Part shown: positions 19,650 to 29,187 of the stretch, one piece after another
Layout of the letters: every line of letters starts with the position of its first letter
How positions within the stretch are numbered: the first letter of the stretch is position 1
Assembly: GCF_006007965.1 (NCBI RefSeq)
Contig: NZ_CP040748.1
Span: forward strand, 558,001 to 622,000
Direction of reading: 5' to 3'
DNA: 64,000 bases
DNA from: Nocardioides jishulii
GTDB lineage: Bacteria > Actinomycetota > Actinomycetes > Propionibacteriales > Nocardioidaceae
Notes under the pieces: generated by a model
The model's input: the letters and a program-made list of their open reading frames with translations, nothing else
The model's database searches: none
Told to the model about the DNA's origin: nothing
Made by a program: the position numbers and the translations under genes

Positions 19650-20252
19650 TCAGTCGCGCACGATGCGCCGGACGAGGTCGATCCAGCCGGCCTTGATCCG
19701 CTCGACGGTGAAGCCGTCGCGGCGGGTCTGCTGCTCGAGCACGTGCACCTCGAAGGGGGCCATCAGCGCGGTCGCGAGCAGCGGGAGGTCGCCGCGCACG
19801 CCCAGCTGTTCCAGCAGGTGCCGCAGATGGCTGACGGCGAAGACGTACGGCGGCTGCGAGCGTCCGCTGGGGCCGCCGGTCGCGTGACGGATCAGGTCGA
19901 GGTTGGCCAGCGTCGTCTCGAGCCGTGAGGGGCCGAAGGCGAGCAGCCGCTCCATCGGGTCGGCGTCGGGGCCCAACGGGGGTGGGCCGAAGAGGATCGC
20001 CGCCTGCCACGCCGACTCGGAGTGGTCGAGGAGTGCGGCCATCAGGCCCTGACGTGAGTCGAAGCGACGAAAGACCGTGCCCTTGCCGACGCCGGCCTCC
20101 GCGGCGACCGCGTCCATGGTGACCGCGTCGATGCCGTCGCGGGCGATGAGCCGCTGCGCCGCCTCGAGGATCGCCACCCGGTTGCGGGCCGCGTCGCTGC
20201 GCTCGACCGGGCGTCCGCCGAGGATCGGCAGCAGGGGGCGGTCGTCGGTCAC
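19650..20252 (-). CDS. TetR family transcriptional regulator
   Basis: 200 residues from GTG 20252. HTH at about residues 20-60: RVAILEAAQRLIARDGIDAV, then AVAAEAGVGKGTVFRRFDSR. It is divergent from an NADPH-dependent FMN reductase gene, with a palindrome at 20297-20316 between them. This is the usual layout for a TetR protein controlling a quinone/FMN reductase in response to an electrophile (inferred). Confidence 0.92.
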   Translation of the reverse strand: MTDDRPLLPILGGRPVERSDAARNRVAILEAAQRLIARDGIDAVTMDAVAAEAGVGKGTVFRRFDSRQGLMAALLDHSESAWQAAILFGPPPLGPDADPMERLLAFGPSRLETTLANLDLIRHATGGPSGRSQPPYVFAVSHLRHLLEQLGVRGDLPLLATALMAPFEVHVLEQQTRRDGFTVERIKAGWIDLVRRIVRD

Positions 20253-20296
20253 GCGGCCACTCTACGGAGAAGTGGCCGCGGCACTGCGGGGAATAC

Positions 20297-20316
20297 AACC
20301 GGACTGCGGTCCGTTT
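20297..20316. promoter_or_regulatory. Palindromic operator between tetR and the FMN reductase gene
   Basis: AACCGGACTGCGGTCCGTTT is palindromic at 16 of 20 positions, with CGGAC/GTCCG arms. It sits centrally in the 103-base divergent region, about 40 bases from each start, as expected for a TetR site controlling both genes. Confidence 0.6.
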
Positions 20317-20355
20317 ATCCCTCGACCGCTCCACCCGATCTGAGGAGAAACCCCC

Positions 20356-20907
20356 ATGTCCACCTCCCGTGTCGCCGTACTCGTCGGCAGCCTTCGCGCC
20401 GACTCCCTCAACCGCAAGCTCGCCCAGAAGCTGCAGGACCAGGCGCCGGAGGGCGTCACCGTCGAGATCGTCGAGGGGCTGGAGTCCCTGCCGTTCTACA
20501 ACGAGGACATCGACGGCGACTCCGTCCCCGAGGCCGCCGCTCACGTACGTCGTCAGGTCGAGGCCGCCGACCGCGTCCTCGCCGTGACGCCCGAGTACAA
20601 CGGCACGATGCCTGCCGTGCTCAACAACGCCATCGACTGGCTCTCGCGTCCCTACGGCCAGGGCGCCCTGGTCGCCAAGCCCTTCGCCGTCGTCGGCACC
20701 ACCCCCACGCCCTTCGGTGGCCAGTGGGCCCACGCCGACACCGCGCGCTCCGCCGGCATCGCCGGGGCAGTCGTCCTCGAGGACGCCACCGTGTCGCAGA
20801 CCGGCATCGACGTCGACGTGCTGGGCGACCCCGAGGTCTTCGGTCGCCTCGAGGCCGCGCTGGTGAAGCTGGTCGAGCACGAGGTCGCTCCCTCGCCGGT
20901 GGCCTGA
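20356..20907 (+). CDS. NADPH-dependent FMN reductase
   Basis: 183 residues. The flavodoxin-like motifs are VLVGSLRADSLNRKLAQKL (phosphate loop), FYNEDID, and VTPEYNGTMPAVLNNAIDWLSR. The family (ChrR/ArsH/azoreductase-like) reduces FMN, quinones or chromate with NADPH. GGAG lies 10 bases before ATG 20356. It is divergent from the TetR gene, which probably regulates it. A terminator hairpin follows. Confidence 0.94.
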   Translation: MSTSRVAVLVGSLRADSLNRKLAQKLQDQAPEGVTVEIVEGLESLPFYNEDIDGDSVPEAAAHVRRQVEAADRVLAVTPEYNGTMPAVLNNAIDWLSRPYGQGALVAKPFAVVGTTPTPFGGQWAHADTARSAGIAGAVVLEDATVSQTGIDVDVLGDPEVFGRLEAALVKLVEHEVAPSPVA

Positions 20908-20946
20908 GCCACGACGTCGCGGGGGCCTGCTCCCAGACCCACTGGA

Positions 20947-20980
20947 TCGCCCTCCCTCGCCGGGTCGCGCGGGAGGGCGA
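20947..20980 (+). terminator. Terminator hairpin after the FMN reductase gene
   Basis: Perfect 10-bp arms TCGCCCTCCC (20947-20956) and GGGAGGGCGA (20971-20980) with a 14-base loop, 40 bases after the stop codon. Confidence 0.75.
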
Positions 20981-21027
20981 CCTCGGGCCTGGGGGACATG
21001 TGGGCAGACGTTGCTAGCCTGCTGGAG

Positions 21028-22086
21028 ATGCCCCATTCCGGATCCGACGACCCTGCCCTGCCCCACGACCGAGCCGCCGCCTCCTCGGGCGAACCCACCT
21101 ACTGGGACCGGCTTGCCGCTGAGCTCCAGCGCCTGCGGCAGTCAGTCGGAAGCCCGTCGTACGCCGAGATCGCCCAGCGCATCACTCAGCGCCGGGTCGA
21201 GGCCGGGGTGCGGCTCGAGGCTGCGCGAGTGGCCCGGACGACCGTCTACGACGCCTTCCGGACGGGCCGCAAGCGGATGGACCTGGGCCTGCACCGCGAG
21301 ATCGCGGCGGCGTTGGGCGCGACCACCGACGAGGTGGAGGAGTGGATGCGGCGAGCCCGTCATCCCCACACGCAGGACGAGGCCTCCGGACACTCCTCGA
21401 GCCAGACGTCGTCCGAGCCCCAGGTGCGAGAGCGGCGCGCTGAGCCCGAGCAGCGTGAGGAGAGCGAGGAGCGTGAGGAGAGCGAGGAGCTCGCCCCGAC
21501 GACGGTGCTCCTGGTGATGATCGGTTGCGTGCTGCTCAACACGTTGGGCCGCGACCTCGTCACCATCCTCCACCTCCCGCTCTACCTCGACATGGTGGGC
21601 ACGGCGGTCGCGGCCTTCACGCTGGGCGTGTGGCGGGGAGTGGCCGTCGCCGTGATCAGCAACCTGATCGGGGTCGCCGCCACTGGGCCGTCCTCGGTCG
21701 CCTTCGCGGCCGTCAACGCAGCCGGGGCGGTGGTGTGGGGCCTCGGAGCGCGGCGCCTGGCGATGGCCCGCACCCTGCCTCGGTTCCTGGGGCTCAACCT
21801 GCTCACGGCGCTGGCGTGCTCACTCGTCGCAGTGCCGATCCTGCTGGTGCGTTTCGCCGGGTCGGTCAGCCACGGGCAGGACGTGCTGACCGAGCGGTTG
21901 GTGACGCTGACCGATCAGTTCGCCTTCTCGGTCAGCGCCGCCAACCTCCTGACGTCGACGGGCGACAAGCTGCTCAGCGGCTTCATCGCTCTCGTCATCG
22001 TCTCGGCGCTGCCCCGCCCCCTACGGCGGGGCAGCGGTCTGGTGCTGGCCGACCCAGGCTCCACGTCCCCGGCGCGCGGAGCCTGA
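21028..22086 (+). CDS. Helix-turn-helix domain fused to an ECF S-component-like membrane domain
   Basis: 352 residues. ATG 21028 is chosen because TAGCCT ends 7 bases upstream. Residues about 20-110 are a soluble DNA-binding-like domain (LAAELQRLRQSVGSPSYAEIAQRI, ARTTVYDAFRTGRKRMDLGLHREIAAALG, EVEEWMRRAR). A charged Glu/Arg linker with REESEE repeats (about 140-158) follows. Five or six membrane helices then run from TTVLLVMIGCVLL, including LYLDMVGTAVAAFTLGVWRGVAVAVISNLIGV, which resembles the S-component of ECF vitamin importers. This may be a membrane-tethered regulator or a sensor linked to substrate binding (inferred). Confidence 0.78.
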   Translation: MPHSGSDDPALPHDRAAASSGEPTYWDRLAAELQRLRQSVGSPSYAEIAQRITQRRVEAGVRLEAARVARTTVYDAFRTGRKRMDLGLHREIAAALGATTDEVEEWMRRARHPHTQDEASGHSSSQTSSEPQVRERRAEPEQREESEEREESEELAPTTVLLVMIGCVLLNTLGRDLVTILHLPLYLDMVGTAVAAFTLGVWRGVAVAVISNLIGVAATGPSSVAFAAVNAAGAVVWGLGARRLAMARTLPRFLGLNLLTALACSLVAVPILLVRFAGSVSHGQDVLTERLVTLTDQFAFSVSAANLLTSTGDKLLSGFIALVIVSALPRPLRRGSGLVLADPGSTSPARGA

Positions 22087-22148
22087 CCCACCCAGGGCCT
22101 CGACCCAGACACACCAAGTCAAGGCGAGTTCGACGACCTTTTTTGCCC

Positions 22149-22166
22149 GTCCGGAGCACTCCGGAC
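22149..22166. promoter_or_regulatory. Perfect 18-bp palindrome before a methyltransferase gene
   Basis: GTCCGGAGCACTCCGGAC has 8-bp arms and a 2-base centre, too tight for an RNA hairpin loop, so a dimeric DNA-binding protein site is likelier. It lies 35 bases before ATG 22202 and follows a TTTTTT run (22139-22144). A second CCCGGACACGGCCGGG partial dyad is adjacent. Confidence 0.45.
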
Positions 22167-22201
22167 ATTTCCCGGACACGGCCGGGGGTGAGGATGGGGT
22201 C

Positions 22202-22822
22202 ATGAACGACAACTCCCGCCCGCGTCCACGCTGGTTCACCGAGACCAAGGACGGCCACTCGCAGTGGTACGTCGACCGTTTCCGCACGCTGGCCGCCGAG
22301 GGCGCCGACCTGCTGGGTGAGGCACGCTTCGTCGACGCGCTGGTCGAGCGCGGGTCGCGGATCCTCGACGCGGGGTGTGGGGCGGGTCGGATGGCCGGTG
22401 CGCTGGACGCGATGGGCCACACCGTCTGGGGACTCGACGCTGACCCGGTGCTCATCGAGGCCGCCGAGGCCGACCACCCCGGACCGACCTACGGGGTCGT
22501 CGACCTGAGCGAGCTGACCCTGGACGACGTGGGCGGCGAGCCGGTCGACCTGGTCGTCTGCGCTGGCAACGTCATGGTCTTCGTCGCTCCCGGCACGGAG
22601 CGTCAGGTGCTCGAGAACCTGTGCGCGGTCGTACGCCCCGGCGGACGCGTGGTCATCGGCTTCCGTCGCGACGAGGCCTACCCGTATCTGCAGTACGACG
22701 CCGACCTCGCCGCCCTGGCCGACGCCGGGGTGGCGCGAGTCGAACACCGCTTCGCGACGTGGCACATGGACCCGTTCACCGACGAGTCGGACTTCGCGGT
22801 GACCGTGCTGCGGGTCTCCTGA
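22202..22822 (+). CDS. Class I SAM-dependent methyltransferase
   Basis: 206 residues. Motif I ILDAGCGAGRMAGALDAMGH (about 57-76), post-I acidic GLDADPVLIEAAEADHPG, then DLVVCAGNVMVFVAPGTERQVLENL and RPGGRVVIGF. The N-terminal WFTETKDGHSQWYVDRF is a common lead-in for this actinobacterial group. The substrate is unknown. ATG 22202 lies 35 bases after a strong palindrome. Confidence 0.92.
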   Translation: MNDNSRPRPRWFTETKDGHSQWYVDRFRTLAAEGADLLGEARFVDALVERGSRILDAGCGAGRMAGALDAMGHTVWGLDADPVLIEAAEADHPGPTYGVVDLSELTLDDVGGEPVDLVVCAGNVMVFVAPGTERQVLENLCAVVRPGGRVVIGFRRDEAYPYLQYDADLAALADAGVARVEHRFATWHMDPFTDESDFAVTVLRVS

Positions 22823-22874
22823 GCCCTCGTTCTCAACCCTCGACCGGGGCTCCGGGGCGTGCGAGTCTGGCGCG

Positions 22875-23162
22875 ATGGACTTCGGTTTCGAGGGTGAGCT
22901 GGTGGAGTGGCGCGGACCGGCGCCCTACTACTTCGTCGACATCCCCGCGGAGCTGAGCGACGACATCAAGGCGGCCGCGAGCGGCGTGGAGTACTGGGGC
23001 CAGATTCCGGTCATGGCGCAGATCGACGACACGGAGTTCACCACCGCGCTCTTCCCGCGGGAGGGCCGCTACCTGCTGCCGGTCAAGGACGCCGTACGCA
23101 CGCCCCTCGGCCTCGTCGTGGGCGAGGTGCTCGCGGTGGAGATGTCCGTGGGGCGGCGCTGA
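22875..23162 (+). CDS. DUF1905 family protein
   Basis: 95 residues, beta-rich: MDFGFEGELVEWRGPAPYYF, then YWGQIPVMAQI, TALFPREGRYLLPVKDAVR and VVGEVLAVEMSV. This matches the DUF1905 small beta-barrel-like family; no function is known. GAGTCT ends 6 bases before ATG 22875. Confidence 0.88.
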   Translation: MDFGFEGELVEWRGPAPYYFVDIPAELSDDIKAAASGVEYWGQIPVMAQIDDTEFTTALFPREGRYLLPVKDAVRTPLGLVVGEVLAVEMSVGRR

Positions 23163-23243
23163 GGTTGAGGCAGTCCTCCTCGGGCTCGCGGGATGAGTAG
23201 GTGTGCGGATGCCCAGCGCACGGCGATCGCGCAGACTGACGCC

Positions 23244-23720
23244 GTGACCCACGACATCGCCGCCCCCACGCCCGCCTCTGACACGACTCCCTCCTCCCTC
23301 CGCCCGAGGTCCCGCGGCCTCCGGTCCGTGGCGCTCGCCGCAGGGGTTCTCGCCCTGGTCGCCGCCGCGGCCTGGTTCGCCTGGCTGGGCTGGGACCGGG
23401 AGTACTACGTGGTCGACGGGGAACAGCAGGGTCCCTACCGCGCGTGGCAGGTCGTCGGATGCGGCCTCACCATCGTCGTCGCCTCCGTCCTCGCTCAGTG
23501 GTGGACCCGCAGCGGCTGGGCGATCCCCTTGCTGGCCGCCGCCGCGACCGTCGGCTTCGCGATCCCCTGGGGCGTGGACGCGGCGATGACCGACGACAGC
23601 GGACTCTTCGTGGTCGGCCTGATCTTCCTCGTGGTGGGTGCGGGCGCCGGACTGACGGTGCTGCTGGCCGTGACGTACGCCGTCCAGCGCGCCACGGGTT
23701 CTCTCGCGCGTCGCAGCTGA
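23244..23720 (+). CDS. Four-helix membrane protein of unknown function
   Basis: 158 residues from GTG 23244, which lies 6 bases after CAGACT; an ATG at 23193 would add 17 residues. A disordered Ser/Pro N-terminus, then four hydrophobic segments: SVALAAGVLALVAAAAWFAWL, VVGCGLTIVVASVLAQWW, AIPLLAAAATVGFAIPWG and LFVVGLIFLVVGAGAGLTVLLAV. The first loop has YYVVDGEQQGPYRAW. Not recognised. Confidence 0.75.
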   Translation: MTHDIAAPTPASDTTPSSLRPRSRGLRSVALAAGVLALVAAAAWFAWLGWDREYYVVDGEQQGPYRAWQVVGCGLTIVVASVLAQWWTRSGWAIPLLAAAATVGFAIPWGVDAAMTDDSGLFVVGLIFLVVGAGAGLTVLLAVTYAVQRATGSLARRS

Positions 23721-23829
23721 GGGCAGATCCGGGAGTCCGGCCCCGGGAGTACGCCCGCGAACCGCTCAGGAGGGCGGAGAGTTCTCGGTTCCTCTGCGGG
23801 GTCCTGGCGCGCCGCCTAGCGTGAGCGGG

Positions 23830-24225
23830 GTGTCGGGGGATTCCATGCAGCTGTTGACGTGTCCACTCTGTCGCGGCGACGTCCGCGTCGGCTCCTCGGG
23901 GTGCCTCACCTGCAGCCTCACCATGGCTGACGTGGCTCGCCACCAGAGGCTCGCTGGGAGACGTTCCTTCGCGCGCTCGGCCGGGATGCGCCTGACGGGC
24001 CTGCTGCTGTACTCGGCCGCGGTGTTCTGGACCTGGTGGCAGCTGCGCGACGCGATGGTCTTCGTGGTTCCCGCTGCGGTGGGCGGCGGGTTGCTCCACG
24101 TGTGGCGAGGTCGTCCGTGGCTGGGGCTCGTCGTCTTCTGGCTCATGGTCGTGCTTCTGCCCATCCTGGTCGTGCCGGCCCTGGGTACAGGTTTCTGGGC
24201 GGACTTCCGTCAGGGCTGGGAGTGA
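23830..24225 (+). CDS. Zinc-ribbon membrane protein, unknown function
   Basis: 131 residues from GTG 23830; starts at 23821 (GTG) or 23845 (ATG) are also possible. GTG 23830 fits best because TAGCGT ends 7 bases upstream. The N-terminus has C-P-L-C ... C-L-T-C, a two-knuckle zinc ribbon, followed by two or three membrane helices (LTGLLLYSAAVFWTWW, VFVVPAAVGGGLLHVW, LGLVVFWLMVVLLPILVVPAL). Function not recognised. Confidence 0.72.
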   Translation: MSGDSMQLLTCPLCRGDVRVGSSGCLTCSLTMADVARHQRLAGRRSFARSAGMRLTGLLLYSAAVFWTWWQLRDAMVFVVPAAVGGGLLHVWRGRPWLGLVVFWLMVVLLPILVVPALGTGFWADFRQGWE

Positions 24226-24249
24226 CGTCCCTACTTCTGGCGATGCTGG

Positions 24250-24265
24250 TCGAACACCTGTTCGA
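24250..24265. promoter_or_regulatory. LexA (SOS) box upstream of the DUF222/HNH gene
   Basis: TCGAACACCTGTTCGA fits exactly the TCGAAC-N4-GTTCGA SOS box of mycobacteria and relatives. A TAGGTT -10 hexamer (24267-24272) follows immediately, so LexA would block this promoter. The gene at 24299 is of the 13E12 type, a family with known SOS-box-controlled members in Mycobacterium tuberculosis. Confidence 0.85.
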
Positions 24266-24298
24266 ATAGGTTGGTCTCATCCACTCGGGAGGTGACCC

Positions 24299-25591
24299 AT
24301 GCAGACCAGCCAGCACTCGTTGACCACACTGGTGGGTCTGCTGCGCGAGCAGGTGAAGTCGGTGGCCGACCTCAATCCGGTCTTCATGCCGACCGTCGAC
24401 AAGGTCGACGTGCTGGGTGAGCTGGTGGCGCTGGAGTCGCAGGTGGCTGCGCTTCGGCTGCGCGTGATGGCCTCGGCTGGCGACGTGGCGGTGGAGTCCG
24501 GTGATCGCTCTGTGGCTGCGTGGCTCTCGCGGACGCAGCGCCTGCGCCGCAGTGACTGCGTCGCCGACGGCCGTCTTGCCGAGGCGCTGGACCGAGACCT
24601 GCCGGTGCTGTCGACGGCGCTGCGTGAGGCACGGGTCAACCTGGCCCAGGCGCGCGTGATTGCTGCCGCGGTGGGGGAGCTGCCTGACCGCGTCGGGGCC
24701 GAGGTGATCGCGAAGGCTGAGGCCGAGCTCGTACGTCTGGCTGCCGACCACGACCCCAAGGACCTGACGGTGCTGGGCCGGCGAATCCTGCAGATCGTCG
24801 ACCCGGAACGGTTCGAGGACGAAGAGCGTCGACGCCTCCAGGGCGCGGAGCGGCAGGCGGCCCTGCGGCAGCGCTTGCGTTTGCGGGCGGTCGGTGACGG
24901 GCTCACCCGGATCTCCGGAGTGCTCCCGGACGCGGTGGCGGCGCGGTTGGCGACCTACCTGCACGCGTTCACCAACCCGCGGCTGGCCGAAGGCGCGGTC
25001 CGTGGCTCGGCCGACGACGCGGGAACGGCCGAGGGTGAGGAGCGTGGGTTCGGGCAGGCGGTGAACCGCCCGCGGCGCCTGGCCGAAGCGTTCGGTCAGC
25101 TCCTGGAGACCCTCGACCCGAAGCGACTGCCGATCCACGGTGGCGACGCGACGAACGTGACCGTCACGATCTCCCTGGACGCGCTGCGCGACGGTCTTGG
25201 AGTCGCGACGCTGGACAACGGCGTGCCCGGTGACGGGTTCGAGGCGATCACGGCTGCCCACGCGCGGCGTCTGGCGTGCAACGCCCGGATCATCCCAGCC
25301 GTCCTGGGCTCCGACTCCGAGGTGCTCGACCTGGGGCGTGCCTCCCGGCTCTTCACCAAGGCCCAGCGCCGAGCGCTGCTCCTGCGCGACAGGACCTGTC
25401 GGGCGGAAGGGTGCGACATCCCCGGGACCTGGTCTGAGGCCCACCACCTCAGGCCATGGCAGGGTGGCGGCGAAACGGATCTCCACAACGCGGTGCTGCT
25501 CTGCAGCCACCATCACCACCGCGTGCATGATCCCGGCTACGACCACCGGCGACTGGCCAGCGGCGACCTACGGTTCCACCGCAGGTCTTAG
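24299..25591 (+). CDS. DUF222 / HNH endonuclease (13E12 repeat family)
   Basis: 430 residues. The DUF222 helical domain covers about 15-300 (LVALESQVAALRLRVMASAGDVAVESGDRSVAAWL at the start; SLDALRDGLGVATLDNGVP). The C-terminal HNH nuclease core reads CRAEGCDIPGTWSEAHHLRPW (about 372-392, given in two overlapping parts of the domain), then NAVLLCSHHHHRVHD. Zinc-binding Cys and catalytic His are intact, so nuclease activity is likely. GGAGG lies 6 bases before ATG 24299. The LexA box upstream makes it a probable DNA-damage-induced gene. Family members are often multicopy in actinobacteria. Confidence 0.95.
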   Translation: MQTSQHSLTTLVGLLREQVKSVADLNPVFMPTVDKVDVLGELVALESQVAALRLRVMASAGDVAVESGDRSVAAWLSRTQRLRRSDCVADGRLAEALDRDLPVLSTALREARVNLAQARVIAAAVGELPDRVGAEVIAKAEAELVRLAADHDPKDLTVLGRRILQIVDPERFEDEERRRLQGAERQAALRQRLRLRAVGDGLTRISGVLPDAVAARLATYLHAFTNPRLAEGAVRGSADDAGTAEGEERGFGQAVNRPRRLAEAFGQLLETLDPKRLPIHGGDATNVTVTISLDALRDGLGVATLDNGVPGDGFEAITAAHARRLACNARIIPAVLGSDSEVLDLGRASRLFTKAQRRALLLRDRTCRAEGCDIPGTWSEAHHLRPWQGGGETDLHNAVLLCSHHHHRVHDPGYDHRRLASGDLRFHRRS

Positions 25592-25637
25592 GGGCAGCGC
25601 CGATCCACTGTCGGGTTGGTCCCTCCCCAGCTGCCGC

Positions 25638-26144
25638 TCAGAGGGGTCCGTACGCCTCACTCACCTCTGCCTCGAGCTCCAACGTCTCCAGCACGGTGAG
25701 CAGCTGGCGCTCCTCGTAGCGGAAGTGTGACTCCATGATGGCCGCCAACCCTTCGAGGTGTTGGTGCAGGGCCGCCGGCCCTTCAGCCCTGTCGACCGCC
25801 GTCTGGAGCCCGCTGAGCAGGTGGTTGATCATCGAGTGGTCCTGCTCGAGGTGGCGCACGGTCTCGACCAGCTCAGGGTGCTGCGCCATGATCGCGGGGA
25901 AGAGGGTGCGGTCCTCGCCCTCGTGGTGCCCCGACAGCGCCGCGCAGAACCCGCGGCAGAAGAGCAGCAGGTCACGGGTGGCGACCGTGACGCTGCCACC
26001 GCTGTGGGCACCGTCAGCGACGGCGTCCGCCACGGCGTCGCGCGTCACTTCCAAGGCTTGTCGCAAGCGGTCGTGGACCTGCCTCATCTCGCGGCTCCAG
26101 GCCACGAAACGGGACCCGTCCTGCCGCAACTCCCCCTCAGCCAC
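25638..26144 (-). CDS. Hemerythrin HHE domain protein
   Basis: 168 residues from GTG 26144. The metal-ligand pattern is present: VHDRL near the N-terminus, HHEGEDRTLFPAI, EQDHSMI, and HFRYEERQLL. The di-iron four-helix bundle would bind oxygen or sense redox or NO, but which is unknown. The gene runs convergently with the HNH gene and is followed (in genome order) by a 28-bp tandem repeat. Confidence 0.92.
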   Translation of the reverse strand: MAEGELRQDGSRFVAWSREMRQVHDRLRQALEVTRDAVADAVADGAHSGGSVTVATRDLLLFCRGFCAALSGHHEGEDRTLFPAIMAQHPELVETVRHLEQDHSMINHLLSGLQTAVDRAEGPAALHQHLEGLAAIMESHFRYEERQLLTVLETLELEAEVSEAYGPL

Positions 26145-26232
26145 GTGAGGACGAAGGGAACGATCGACGCATCGTCGTGCTCCTTCGGTTCGGCGCCTCC
26201 ATGCCTGACACGGACTGTCACCGGCACGCGAC

Positions 26233-26288
26233 GCTGCCAGGAGCCTAGCGGCACCGGGTTGCTGCCAGGAGCCTAGCGGCGCCGGGTT
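26233..26288. repeat. 28-bp tandem repeat, two copies
   Basis: Copies 26233-26260 and 26261-26288 (GCTGCCAGGAGCCTAGCGGC followed by A/G-CCGGGTT) differ at one base. They lie just after the stop of the DUF4287 gene and before the hemerythrin start. Each copy contains CCTAGC, resembling the local -10 hexamer on one strand. Confidence 0.9.
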
Positions 26289-26295
26289 GAGAAGT

Positions 26296-26544
26296 TCAGC
26301 CGGTGAGCTTGGCCTTCACGTAGGCCACGATCGCGTTGGCGTGACCGTGCCCCAGGCCGTGGTCGTCCTTCAACCAGGTCACGACCTCCATGTGGGGGTG
26401 GTGGTCGAGGCGGTCGGCGGCCAGGTCGAGCCACGCCTGCACCGGGCGTCCGTAGGCCTTCTCGATGCTCGGGAAGTACGACGCGGGCCCCTTCGGCTTC
26501 TCGCCGTCGGCGATGACGGGGGCCAGCACGCGGTGTTCGGTCAT
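26296..26544 (-). CDS. DUF4287 family protein
   Basis: 82 residues. PASYFPSIEKAYGRPVQAWLDLA, then HHPHMEVVTWLKDDHGLGHGHANAIVAYVK match the small DUF4287 family, whose function is unknown. Soluble, no signal. It stands alone between a hemerythrin gene upstream and a divergent lipoprotein gene. Confidence 0.9.
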   Translation of the reverse strand: MTEHRVLAPVIADGEKPKGPASYFPSIEKAYGRPVQAWLDLAADRLDHHPHMEVVTWLKDDHGLGHGHANAIVAYVKAKLTG

Positions 26545-26690
26545 GCCATCACCGTAACGACACCTGGGCGTGGTCGGGAGCCCGAAGGCCTGTGGAAGAC
26601 GAGCACGGACGAGGCCCTGATTCCCCTAGCGTCGCTGTCACGGAGACCCCGGCTCGGGACGAGGTCCGGGGCGAGAGACGAGGGAGACCG

Positions 26691-27035
26691 ATGATGCGTC
26701 GGATCATGCGTGGGACGGCAGCGGCAGCACTGGTGGCAGTGCTGGGAACGACGGCGGTCGGTTGCTCCAGCGGCAAGCCGTCGAAGGGGGAGTTCCGCGA
26801 CGCCATGGTGACCAACGCCAAGTCGGCGGGTTTCCTCACCGAGAACGGTGGCGACGAGCTCGATTGCATGGCGGACGAGTCCTACGACGACCTGTCGGAC
26901 GAGATGCTGCGAGCCACGGTGGAGGAGGACTCCGACCACGAGCCGTCGGAGGCTGACAGGAAGGTCATCGCAGACGCCTCCAAGCTCTGCGCCGACCGGG
27001 CGATGGGCGCCGACGCGGAGCCTCTGGCGCCCTGA
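26691..27035 (+). CDS. Small lipoprotein of unknown function
   Basis: 114 residues. The signal peptide RRIMRGTAAAALVAVLGTTAVGC ends in a lipobox (AVGC) with Cys at about residue 24; the mature part is acidic, with two further Cys (LDCMADESYDD, KLCADRAMG) that could form a disulfide. GAGGGAG lies before ATG 26691. The fold is DUF732-like in size, but the family is not certain. A terminator follows. Confidence 0.8.
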   Translation: MMRRIMRGTAAAALVAVLGTTAVGCSSGKPSKGEFRDAMVTNAKSAGFLTENGGDELDCMADESYDDLSDEMLRATVEEDSDHEPSEADRKVIADASKLCADRAMGADAEPLAP

Positions 27036-27052
27036 CTCACCCCTGACGTACG

Positions 27053-27092
27053 ACGAGGGCCCGCCCCCGCGAGTGCGGTGACGGGCCCTCGT
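27053..27092. terminator. Bidirectional terminator between lipoprotein gene and typA
   Basis: Perfect 11-bp arms ACGAGGGCCCG (27053-27063) and CGGGCCCTCGT (27082-27092), with an inner CCGC/GCGG pairing. It serves convergent genes on both sides. Confidence 0.8.
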
Positions 27093-27106
27093 ACGAGGCA
27101 GGCAGA

Positions 27107-28999
<1,893 letters not shown>

Positions 29000-29131
29000 G
29001 AGGTCGTGAGATCACTTCCGTTGTGGAGGGGTCCGGGCCAGCACCCCGTCGGGGCCGCCGGCGTCGGCGCACCACTCAGGCAGACCTGGGGCACACGTCC
29101 GGACGCGTAACCGTCATAGTCTACGGCCTAC

Positions 29132-29150
29132 TGAGGCAAGGTTTTCCTTC
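29132..29150. promoter_or_regulatory. Possible DtxR/IdeR iron box upstream of ferritin gene
   Basis: TGAGGCAAGGTTTTCCTTC keeps T.AGG..AGG.T..CCT of the 19-bp TTAGGTTAGGCTAACCTAA consensus (11 of 19 positions). It ends 24 bases before a TAGGCT -10 hexamer at 29175-29180, an activator-like position. Iron-dependent activation of ferritin by IdeR is known in mycobacteria. The match is partial. Confidence 0.4.
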
Positions 29151-29187
29151 CGTGCGCGTGTGCTACGTCTCGCCTAGGCTTTGCGGC

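Noticed and set aside
24299..25591. The DUF222/HNH gene as part of a mobile element or homing endonuclease.
   Set aside because: No flanking repeats, integrase or interrupted host gene; the LexA box and lone position point to a chromosomal gene.
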